A stretch of DNA of 12,639 nt. Source: Micrococcales bacterium UBA4448. Lineage in GTDB: Bacteria > Actinomycetota > Actinomycetes > Actinomycetales > Microbacteriaceae. The position numbers and the translations under genes are program-made. Shown here in pieces: positions 7,186 to 12,639 of the stretch. The stretch lies in assembly GCA_002390305.1 (NCBI GenBank), contig DGPE01000074.1, forward strand, positions 1 to 12,639. The letters are read 5' to 3'. The notes beneath the pieces were generated by a model that was not told the origin of the DNA, ran no database searches, and saw only the letters and a list, made by a program, of their open reading frames with translations. How positions within the stretch are numbered: the stretch's first letter is position 1; each line of letters starts with the position of its first letter.

Positions 7186-8358
7186 CTATCCGTCCAGGTA
7201 ATCGCGAAGAAGTTGTGACCTGGATGGGTGACGAAGCTTCGACATGGTTTTGGACTCGATCTGGCGAATCCTCTCCCTGGTAACACCAAACTTCTCGCCG
7301 ATCTGGTCAAGAGTCATTTGAACTCCGTCGCCAAGCCCGAAGCGAGACCGAATCACGCCTGCTTCCCTTGGATGAAGGCTATCGAGCACGCGCTCTAGTT
7401 CTTGCTGAAGCATTGTGAATCCAACTGCGTCGGCCGGAACGACAGCTTCGGTGTCTTCGATCAAATCTCCGAACTCGCTGTCGCCATCTTCACCAAGGGG
7501 TGTTGAAAGTGAAATTGGCTCTCGACCATACTTCTGCACTTCAACTACCTTTTCAGGGGTCATGTCCAGCTCGGCTGCGAGTTCCTCAGGCGAAGGCTCG
7601 CGCCCCAAATCCTGAAGCAACTGGCGTTGAACTCTAGCAAGCTTGTTGATGACCTCGACCATGTGGACAGGAATACGAATCGTGCGTGCCTGATCGGCCA
7701 TTGCTCGAGTGATAGCCTGTCGAATCCACCACGTAGCGTAGGTAGAGAACTTGAATCCCTTGGTGTAATCGAATTTCTCAACAGCGCGAATCAAGCCGAG
7801 GTTTCCCTCTTGAATTAGGTCAAGAAATTGCATTCCCCTTCCTGTATAACGCTTGGCAAGTGAGACCACGAGTCTCAGGTTTGCCTCTAGAAGGTGAGAC
7901 TTAGAGCGTTTGCCATCTTTCACAACCCAGTTCAGGTCCCTGCGGTCAGCTGGGGCTAGGTTTGAGTCCGTTGCGAGCTTTTCCTCTGCAAACAAACCGG
8001 CCTCTATCCGCTTTGCAAGCTCGACTTCGAGCTCAGCATTCAGAAGGGCTACTTTTCCGATTTGCTTCAGGTAATCCTTGACTGGATCGGCAGTAGCACC
8101 GGTAATTGTTAGATTTTGAACCGGAATGTCGTCTTCATCATCATTGATGACCAGTGCATCACTGGGTAATACAATCGCACCCGTAGCCAGCTCGGACTCT
8201 TCACTGGTTTCCTGATTAGTGGTTGCCTGCGGATCTAGCTCTTCAACCGCGCCGTCTGTCTTGGAAGTTGCCTTAGTCTTTGTGGTTCGCTTGGTCGCGA
8301 CCTTTTTGGCCTCAGGCTTGACGGCTGCCTTTTCTTTTGCTTTCGAAACAGTTGCGAT
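7186..8358 (-). CDS. sigA: Primary (housekeeping) RNA polymerase sigma factor, sigma-70 group 1
   Basis: It directs RNA polymerase to housekeeping promoters. From the proposed ATC start it is 390 residues. Residues 5-35 are Lys/Ala/Thr-rich and residues 37-80 acidic, as is common in actinobacterial SigA/HrdB. Region 1.2 begins at DPVKDYLKQIG (residue 91). Region 2 spans about 157-231, with GNLGLIRAVEKFDYTKG, FSTYATWWIRQAI and the -10-reading RTIRIPVHM. Region 4 ends with TRERIRQIESKTMSKLRHPS and the family-typical SQLLRDYLDG tail. The first TTG in frame (7995) falls inside region 1.2, so it cannot be the true start. The frame opens after a TGA at 8403-8401 and contains no ATG, GTG or TTG before 7995. 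AAGGA at 8368-8364 lies 5 nt from ATC 8358, giving M-A-T-V-S-K, which resembles usual SigA N-termini. ATC 8361 and ATT 8364 are alternatives. Confidence 0.93.
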   Translation of the reverse strand: MATVSKAKEKAAVKPEAKKVATKRTTKTKATSKTDGAVEELDPQATTNQETSEESELATGAIVLPSDALVINDDEDDIPVQNLTITGATADPVKDYLKQIGKVALLNAELEVELAKRIEAGLFAEEKLATDSNLAPADRRDLNWVVKDGKRSKSHLLEANLRLVVSLAKRYTGRGMQFLDLIQEGNLGLIRAVEKFDYTKGFKFSTYATWWIRQAITRAMADQARTIRIPVHMVEVINKLARVQRQLLQDLGREPSPEELAAELDMTPEKVVEVQKYGREPISLSTPLGEDGDSEFGDLIEDTEAVVPADAVGFTMLQQELERVLDSLHPREAGVIRSRFGLGDGVQMTLDQIGEKFGVTRERIRQIESKTMSKLRHPSRSQLLRDYLDG

Positions 8359-8363
8359 GATAA

Positions 8364-8368
8364 TCCTT
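8364..8368 (-). promoter_or_regulatory. Ribosome binding site deciding a non-canonical sigA start
   Basis: AAGGA on the minus strand sits 5 nt before the ATC at 8358. It overlaps ATT 8364 and is only 2 nt from ATC 8361, so spacing favours ATC 8358 as the initiation codon. Confidence 0.5.
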
Positions 8369-8399
8369 ATTATTTGGGCACACTTTAAACCCTTGTCAA
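8369..8399 (-). promoter_or_regulatory. Putative proximal sigA promoter (TTGACA ... AATAAT)
   Basis: A consensus -35 TTGACA (8399-8394) is followed after 19 bases by AATAAT (8374-8369), a five-of-six match to TATAAT. The spacer is longer than the optimal 17. Transcription would begin at about 8361, in which case the sigA message would be essentially leaderless, starting at ATC 8361. The -35 overlaps the imperfect palindrome CTTGACAAG. Confidence 0.4.
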
Positions 8400-8431
8400 G
8401 TCATCAGACCTGGAAGGGCTAGCAGCTCATA

Positions 8432-8440
8432 ATTGTAGCA
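8432..8440 (-). promoter_or_regulatory. Putative distal sigA promoter, extended -10 (TGC-TACAAT)
   Basis: TGCTACAAT on the minus strand matches the extended -10 form TGn-TAnnnT. It has no good -35, as is usual for extended -10 promoters. It would start transcription near 8425, giving a leader of about 65 nt before sigA. It lies in the 126-base gap (8359-8484) between the PAC2-family stop and sigA. I see no strong terminator hairpin with a U-tract in that gap. Confidence 0.45.
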
Positions 8441-8484
8441 GAACTCTGGCGCCATAATGTGTAGAAGCGCAAAACAATACAGTT

Positions 8485-9390
8485 CTATTCCGACTGATCA
8501 GAATTTCTCTCCATAGCCGAAAGGTAACTCTCGAGGTCATTGGCCAGCTCATCGACGCTAGGTGGCTCTCCGGAAGGCTTGCCGATTGGCGATCTAGCCA
8601 TCCCGTTTGCCCCATTGGCATAACCCTGTTCCAGAGTTTGAACAAGCTTTAGAAGCTCCTGGTTCTCCTCGACTTGCTTTTCCACTTTGACAGCAAAGGC
8701 AGCGGCTTCATTCCTCAGCTCGTCTGAAGGAAGGACTAAGCCGGTGGCCGCGCTTACCAGCTCCAAGCCCGTTATTGCTGCGCTGGGCACCTCATTATCA
8801 GCCAGATAGTGCGGGACTAATAACACAAAGCCTGCGGTCGACACATCTTGTTTACTAAGCGTGAACTCAAGCAAATGGGTTACATTCCCTGGCACTTGAG
8901 TCTGAGGTTTCCACTCCGAGAATCTTGCGATCATGTCCGCTCTGTTGCCGGATACAGTTACACCGGCAGGGCGTGTGTGCGGAATGGGGAATGGAATTGA
9001 GTGCACCCAAGTGAAGCTGGACACGGCATAACTCTTGACAATCTCAGCCATAGCCAGGGCGAAGCCCTCCCATTTCATGTCCGGCTCGTAACCCTCCAGG
9101 AGAAGAAACTGCTGTTGTGCTTCGTCGCTCACCAAGTAAATAGCTAGCGACGGCGACTCGTAAGACTGAATATGATCTTTTTCAAAAAACAATGTTGGGC
9201 GTCTCGAGCGGTAATCCAAGAGCTCGTCATTATGGAAAGAGATTACTTTCTCATGACTAAGTTCCGAAAATATATGATCCGACAGCTGAGACACTGTTGC
9301 GCCAGCGTCACTGAATCCGGTAATTAGAGCAACCATGGGTAGGCCTTGCGGGAAATCAACATCCGCTGATACTTCGAAGAGCTTGGTCAC
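8485..9390 (-). CDS. PAC2-family protein
   Basis: This 301-residue protein has the PAC2 (proteasome-assembly-chaperone-2-like) fold pattern. It starts GLPMVALITGFSDAGATVSQLSDHI, then has an LFFEKDHIQSYESPSLAIYLV segment and WVHSIPFPIPHTRPAGVTVSG, the characteristic P-x-P-H-T/S-R-P stretch. Residues about 227-260 are a likely helix or coiled coil (KVEKQVEENQELLKLVQTLEQ), followed by a Gly/Ser/Pro linker and an acidic tail. The bacterial members have no agreed function, and a proteasome link cannot be inferred from this window. The GTG at 9390 follows AAAGG with no gap, so the Shine-Dalgarno is misplaced. Instead TAGTAT ends 7 nt upstream, consistent with a leaderless message. It is divergent from pepA with a 33-base gap and upstream of sigA in the same direction, so it might be cotranscribed into sigA in part. 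Confidence 0.85.
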   Translation of the reverse strand: MTKLFEVSADVDFPQGLPMVALITGFSDAGATVSQLSDHIFSELSHEKVISFHNDELLDYRSRRPTLFFEKDHIQSYESPSLAIYLVSDEAQQQFLLLEGYEPDMKWEGFALAMAEIVKSYAVSSFTWVHSIPFPIPHTRPAGVTVSGNRADMIARFSEWKPQTQVPGNVTHLLEFTLSKQDVSTAGFVLLVPHYLADNEVPSAAITGLELVSAATGLVLPSDELRNEAAAFAVKVEKQVEENQELLKLVQTLEQGYANGANGMARSPIGKPSGEPPSVDELANDLESYLSAMERNSDQSE

Positions 9391-9397
9391 CCTTTAG

Positions 9398-9403
9398 ATA
9401 CTA
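9398..9403 (-). promoter_or_regulatory. Putative -10 element for leaderless PAC2-family gene
   Basis: TAGTAT on the minus strand is followed by 7 nt and then GTG 9390, placing the probable transcription start at the start codon. No clear -35 is present; that position falls in the first codons of pepA. Confidence 0.5.
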
Positions 9404-9410
9404 ATCGACC

Positions 9411-9416
9411 TAAGAT
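9411..9416 (+). promoter_or_regulatory. Putative -10 element for leaderless pepA
   Basis: TAAGAT is followed by 7 nt (TTATCCC) and then ATG 9424. There is no Shine-Dalgarno upstream of the ATG, which supports a leaderless start. The -35 position falls near the start codon of the PAC2-family gene and shows no good TTGACA match. Confidence 0.5.
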
Positions 9417-9423
9417 TTATCCC

Positions 9424-10827
9424 ATGAGAAAAGTCACTTTAGTTTCAGCATCTTCCGAAAACATTAAGCACGTTGCCCTTGCACTGACTGACACCGGGTT
9501 CGTAACAGCTATGAATTATGAAGGACTCTCAGAGGCAATTGGACAGTATGGAGCAAGCAAAAAACAGGATAGCTCGGTACAGGTTCCGCTTGCCGACAAA
9601 ATTCTGATCATCACAGGAGTCGGAGACAACATTGCCTACCGCGAATTCGCAGCATCGGCAAGCCGTGCTGGTAAGAGAAAACCGGCCCTTTCAATTGACA
9701 TTTCGGCCGCCACCGAAAGCGAAGTTATGGCCGCGGCCGAAGGATGCTTGCTTGGATTAGACACGCCAAATAAATACAAAGACTCCGATGTTGCACTCCA
9801 GGAAATAGAACTGGTGGTCAATGAAGAACTGTTGGGTTTAGAGATCACTCCTGCCCTGAACTTGGCGTCCAGAATTATTGCGGCCCGAGAAATAATTAAC
9901 TCTCCTGCAAATGACCTATGGCCAGAAAAGCTAGCAGAGCTCGCGGTTGCCCAAAGTGCTGGCCTTCCAGTGACTGTTGAAGTTTGGGATGAGGCGAAGC
10001 TAGAGCAAGAACGTTGCGGGGGCATTCTTGGAGTTGGTATTGGATCCGACCGAGGGCCGAGACTTATCAAGATCACCTACAACGGTGGGGGTAAGCATCT
10101 AGGCCTCGTCGGCAAGGGAATAACCTTTGACACCGGTGGCCTCTCACTAAAGCCTGCGGATTTAATGGTTGGCATGAAATATGACATGGCCGGTGCTGCG
10201 ACTGTCATGGCTGCAATTTTCGCAATCGCAGAAAAGGGCATTGCGGTTACCGTAACAGCGATTTTGTGCGTGGCTGAAAACATGCCATCGGGAAGAGCAA
10301 CAAGGCCGGGCGATGTTCTCAAGCTGCGAAACGGTAAGACCGTGGAGGTTCTAAATACCGATGCTGAAGGCCGCCTTGTAATGGCGGACGGTCTGGCTAT
10401 TTTGTCTGAGATGAAGGTTGATCACATAGTCGATGTCGCGACGCTCACCGGCGCCGCGAGAATAGCGCTTGGAACGCGCTATGCAGGCGTTATGGGCCAT
10501 GGTCCGGCTGTAAATCTAGTCTGCTCAGCCGCTAAAGCCGCTTCCGAACTGATGTGGGAGATGCCATTGCCAGAAGAATTACGGCCCTTGCTAGATTCAG
10601 ACATCGCGGACTTGGCGAACGTGAAAATTGGAAATCGAGCAGGTGGCATGCTAATCGCCGGTTGGTTCTTGAGTGAGTTCGTCGACAAAGACTCCTCCTG
10701 GGCGCATATTGACATCGCAGGCCCGGCCGATAACGAGGGTGCTCCGTACGGCTCAGTGCCGAAGGGAGCCTCAGGGGTTGCCATCCGAACGCTTGTGCAG
10801 ATGGCCGATGAATTGGCAAAGAACTAG
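9424..10827 (+). CDS. pepA: Leucyl aminopeptidase (M17 cytosol aminopeptidase)
   Basis: It removes N-terminal amino acids from peptides in the cytoplasm, using two divalent metal ions; family members form hexamers. It is 467 residues, slightly shorter than E. coli PepA. The C-terminal catalytic domain is intact. KGITFDTGGLSLKP supplies Lys231 and Asp236, with Lys243 in the catalytic position. KYDMAGAA supplies Asp254. NTDAEGRLVMADGL supplies Asp313 and Glu315, with Arg317 as the bicarbonate-site Arg. All lie a constant 39 residues before the E. coli numbering as I remember it, so nothing is missing. The N-terminal macrodomain-like part (1-150) is divergent, as expected. The ATG at 9424 has no Shine-Dalgarno and lies 7 nt from a -10-like TAAGAT. 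The gene is followed after 41 bases by lpd and may be cotranscribed with it. Confidence 0.95.
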   Translation: MRKVTLVSASSENIKHVALALTDTGFVTAMNYEGLSEAIGQYGASKKQDSSVQVPLADKILIITGVGDNIAYREFAASASRAGKRKPALSIDISAATESEVMAAAEGCLLGLDTPNKYKDSDVALQEIELVVNEELLGLEITPALNLASRIIAAREIINSPANDLWPEKLAELAVAQSAGLPVTVEVWDEAKLEQERCGGILGVGIGSDRGPRLIKITYNGGGKHLGLVGKGITFDTGGLSLKPADLMVGMKYDMAGAATVMAAIFAIAEKGIAVTVTAILCVAENMPSGRATRPGDVLKLRNGKTVEVLNTDAEGRLVMADGLAILSEMKVDHIVDVATLTGAARIALGTRYAGVMGHGPAVNLVCSAAKAASELMWEMPLPEELRPLLDSDIADLANVKIGNRAGGMLIAGWFLSEFVDKDSSWAHIDIAGPADNEGAPYGSVPKGASGVAIRTLVQMADELAKN

Positions 10828-10859
10828 GTAGTAGAGTTATAGAACACACCACTTTTTTT

Positions 10860-10863
10860 GGAG
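10860..10863 (+). promoter_or_regulatory. Ribosome binding site deciding the lpd TTG start
   Basis: GGAG lies 5 nt before TTG 10869. It follows a T7 run (10853-10859) and is the only good Shine-Dalgarno near the start of this frame, so it fixes the TTG as the start. Confidence 0.6.
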
Positions 10864-10868
10864 CAGAT

Positions 10869-12242
10869 TTGTCAGAGAATAATTTCGACCTCGTGATTTT
10901 GGGTAGCGGAAGCGGTGGATATGCCGCCGCTCTAAGAGGGGCCCAGTTGGGCCTTTCTGTAGCACTTATAGAGCGAGACAAACTCGGTGGCACCTGTTTG
11001 CACCGAGGCTGCATCCCAACCAAGGCGCTACTTCACTCGGCGGAGGTCGCTGACACGACCAAGGAGGCTGCTCACTACGGGGTCAACGCTACGTTCCAGA
11101 GCATCGACATGGTGCAGGTCAATAAGTATCGCGACTCAATCGTAGACAAGCTCTACAAAGGCCTAACCGGACTTGTCGGATCCAAGGACATAACTTTTGT
11201 GACCGGTGAGGGACACATGTCCGGCCCGCTGTCGATCACGGTGGGTAGCGATGTCTACACCGGCAAAAACATTCTTTTGGCCACTGGGTCAAACACAAAA
11301 ACTCTCGGCATTGAAATTGGTGGACGGGTCATCACAAGCGACCAGGCCCTTCAGATGGAAACTATCCCAGCTCATGTAGCGATCCTTGGCGGCGGAGTTA
11401 TCGGAGTTGAATTTGCATCTATTTGGCGCTCATTCGGTGCCGAAGTAACAATCATTGAGGGCTTTGACAGGCTAGTTCCGAATGAAGACCCGGCAATGAG
11501 CAAAGGTTTAGAGCGTGCCTATAAGAAGCGCGGTATTGGATTCAAGCTGGGCAATAAGTTCAGTCAGGTCGTCCAGTCCGACTCTGGAGTAACAGTCACA
11601 CTTGAAAACGGCGAAGCCGTTAATGCGGATATGTTGCTAGTGGCAGTGGGACGTGGACCAAACGCAACTGGCTTCGGGTTCGAGGAGCACGGCGTGAAGA
11701 TGGACCGCGGTTTTGTGCTAACGGACGAACGCCTCAAGACAAACTTGCCTGGGGTCTATGCTGTCGGAGATGTTGTCCCAGGACTTCAGCTGGCCCACCG
11801 CGGTTTCATGCAGGGCATATTCGTTGCTGAAGAGCTTGCTGGGCTAAAGCCGGTCGTAGTCGACGAGATGGGAATTCCTCGAGTTACCTACTGCGAGCCA
11901 GAGATCGCCTCAGTTGGACTGACAGAGGCTCAGGCAAAAGAGAAGTTCGGCGCTGAAAAAGTCGCAATTTATGAGTACAACCTGGCGGGCAACGGCAAGA
12001 GCAACATTCTTGGAACAGCAGGTGTCATTAAGTTGATTCGCGAAGTCGATGGTCCAGTGATTGGTTTCCACATGATTGGCTCCAGAGCAGGTGAGCAGGT
12101 TGGCGAAGCTCAACTAATTGTCAACTGGGAGGCTTATCCAGAAGATGTGGCCCCACTAATACACGCACACCCAACCATGAACGAGGCAATCGGCGAGGCG
12201 CACTTAGCACTTGCTGGCAAGCCCCTTCACGCCCACGCTTAA
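10869..12242 (+). CDS. lpdA: Dihydrolipoamide dehydrogenase (E3 component)
   Basis: This flavoprotein reoxidises dihydrolipoyl groups on E2 subunits, passing electrons through FAD to NAD+. It is 457 residues, normal for E3. The FAD-binding segment is LVILGSGSGGYAAALRGAQ. The redox disulfide is Cys43-Cys48 in GGTCLHRGCIPTK. The NAD-binding segment is AILGGGVIGVEFA. The second FAD motif is GVYAVGDVV. The C-terminal dimer-interface catalytic pair is His434 and Glu439 in HAHPTMNEA. All key residues are present. Translation begins at TTG 10869, supported by GGAG. The next gene, 30 bases downstream, encodes an E2 lipoyl protein, so the pair likely forms an operon serving the 2-oxoglutarate and/or pyruvate dehydrogenase complex. 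Confidence 0.97.
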   Translation: MSENNFDLVILGSGSGGYAAALRGAQLGLSVALIERDKLGGTCLHRGCIPTKALLHSAEVADTTKEAAHYGVNATFQSIDMVQVNKYRDSIVDKLYKGLTGLVGSKDITFVTGEGHMSGPLSITVGSDVYTGKNILLATGSNTKTLGIEIGGRVITSDQALQMETIPAHVAILGGGVIGVEFASIWRSFGAEVTIIEGFDRLVPNEDPAMSKGLERAYKKRGIGFKLGNKFSQVVQSDSGVTVTLENGEAVNADMLLVAVGRGPNATGFGFEEHGVKMDRGFVLTDERLKTNLPGVYAVGDVVPGLQLAHRGFMQGIFVAEELAGLKPVVVDEMGIPRVTYCEPEIASVGLTEAQAKEKFGAEKVAIYEYNLAGNGKSNILGTAGVIKLIREVDGPVIGFHMIGSRAGEQVGEAQLIVNWEAYPEDVAPLIHAHPTMNEAIGEAHLALAGKPLHAHA

Positions 12243-12272
12243 AGTAGAAAACGAATTAGTTAGGTAGCCAAG

Positions 12273-12639
12273 ATGAGCGAAGTAACACTCCCCGCATTAG
12301 GTGAATCTGTCACCGAAGGTACGATCACCCGCTGGTTGAAAAATGTGGGTGACACGGTGGCTGTCGACGAACCGCTTGTTGAAGTATCAACCGACAAGGT
12401 TGACACAGAGATCCCTTCTCCCTTCGCAGGAACTCTTGAGCAAATTATGGTCCAAGAAGACGAAACGGTCGCCGTTGGCGCTGTTCTTGCAGTAATCGGA
12501 GAGAGTGCTGGAGCTCCAGTTGCAGAAACCCCTTCCGCCGAGCCTGCGGCCCCTGTAGCGGAGCAACCTGTCGTTCCAGTTGCTCCTCCAGTTGCTGCAC
12601 CAGCTCCTGTTGCTCCTCCTGTTACTCCTCCTGTCGCCG
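12273..12639 (+). CDS. sucB: 2-oxoacid dehydrogenase E2 component (dihydrolipoamide acyltransferase), 5' part
   Basis: The first 122 codons are visible and the gene runs off the right edge. Residues 2-76 are a biotinyl/lipoyl domain beginning SEVTLPALGESVTEGTITRW, with the lipoylation site Lys42 in VSTDKVDTEIPSP. From residue 80 comes a flexible linker of Ala, Pro and Val with some Glu (APVAETPSAE, then PVAPPVAAPAPVAPP), encoded by imperfect repeats of CCT/GTT/GCT codons. The ALGESVTEGT lipoyl sequence is typical of 2-oxoglutarate dehydrogenase E2, but in many actinobacteria one E2 serves both pyruvate and 2-oxoglutarate complexes, so the acyl specificity is open. Further lipoyl domains, the peripheral-subunit-binding domain and the catalytic domain would lie beyond the window. 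ATG 12273 follows a weak TAGGTAG element. The adjacent lpd upstream supplies E3. Confidence 0.93.
   Translation, partial: MSEVTLPALGESVTEGTITRWLKNVGDTVAVDEPLVEVSTDKVDTEIPSPFAGTLEQIMVQEDETVAVGAVLAVIGESAGAPVAETPSAEPAAPVAEQPVVPVAPPVAAPAPVAPPVTPPVA

Noticed and set aside
8356..8400. A frameshift or truncated sigA explaining the missing start codon
   Set aside because: The frame is continuous from region 1.2 up through a normal Lys-rich N-terminus, and neither other minus-strand frame offers an ATG, GTG or TTG with a continuation into it. A point substitution or natural near-cognate start is simpler.
8391..8420. CCCTT...AAGGG inverted repeat as a terminator after the PAC2-family gene
   Set aside because: The arms are 5 bases, about 20 bases apart, with no T-tract; the stretch fits better as part of the sigA promoter region.
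9424..10827. pepA as a transcription factor or diverged non-enzyme
   Set aside because: All metal-binding and catalytic residues of M17 aminopeptidases are present in normal spacing.
10828..10868. T7 run in the pepA-lpd gap as an intrinsic terminator
   Set aside because: No GC-rich hairpin precedes the T-run, and the run directly abuts the lpd ribosome binding site.
12510..12639. Short CCT/GTT/GCT repeats as a possible tandem DNA repeat element
   Set aside because: They are in frame and encode the Pro/Ala/Val interdomain linker expected of E2 proteins.

Overview
The window looks like a chromosomal core region of a high-GC Gram-positive (actinobacterial) genome, most probably a small-genome, intermediate-GC member of the Microbacteriaceae (Rhodoluna/Aquiluna-like). 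This rests on the protein style and gene neighbourhood: a parC/parE pair beside the primary sigma factor, a MurT/GatD-like pair directly downstream of sigA, a PAC2-family gene, then pepA-lpd-sucB. Base composition by eye is near 50% GC, low for actinobacteria. The lineage call is inference. I see no mobile elements, CRISPR array, tRNA or rRNA, and no gene-free stretch over 300 bases; the longest gap is 126 bases, upstream of sigA.

Layout. 1-683 (-): 5' part of an alkaline-phosphatase/nucleotide-pyrophosphatase-fold gene, running off the left edge. 717-3065 (+): topoisomerase IV-like subunit A, divergent from it. 3077-5131 (-): topoisomerase IV-like subunit B, convergent with parC. 5233-5439 (+): small zinc-ribbon protein. 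5426-8358 (-): a tightly packed operon read sigA, murT-like, gatD-like. 8485-9390 (-): PAC2-family protein. 9424-10827 (+): leucyl aminopeptidase. 10869-12242 (+): dihydrolipoamide dehydrogenase. 12273-12639 (+): start of a 2-oxoacid dehydrogenase E2 gene, cut by the right edge.

How the genes work together. parC and parE should form one type II topoisomerase. lpd and the E2 gene supply the E3 and E2 components of a 2-oxoglutarate and/or pyruvate dehydrogenase complex. The sigA-murT-gatD operon joins the housekeeping sigma factor to a peptidoglycan-type ligase pair through a stop/start junction and a 4-base overlap.

Most interesting points. (1) The GatD-like subunit lacks both glutaminase catalytic residues: Gly sits at the nucleophile Cys position and Phe at the catalytic His position. 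Its MurT-like partner lacks the Cys4 zinc ribbon and has an altered KNP motif. In a lineage expected to have B-type peptidoglycan, where the D-Glu alpha-carboxyl carries the cross-bridge instead of an amide, this suggests a repurposed ligase. (2) The sigA frame has no ATG, GTG or TTG start upstream of region 1.2; the best start by ribosome-binding-site spacing is an ATC codon. (3) Three start codons (parE, PAC2, pepA) lie exactly 7 nt downstream of a -10-like hexamer, the pattern of leaderless mRNAs, and PAC2/pepA share a 33-base divergent promoter region.
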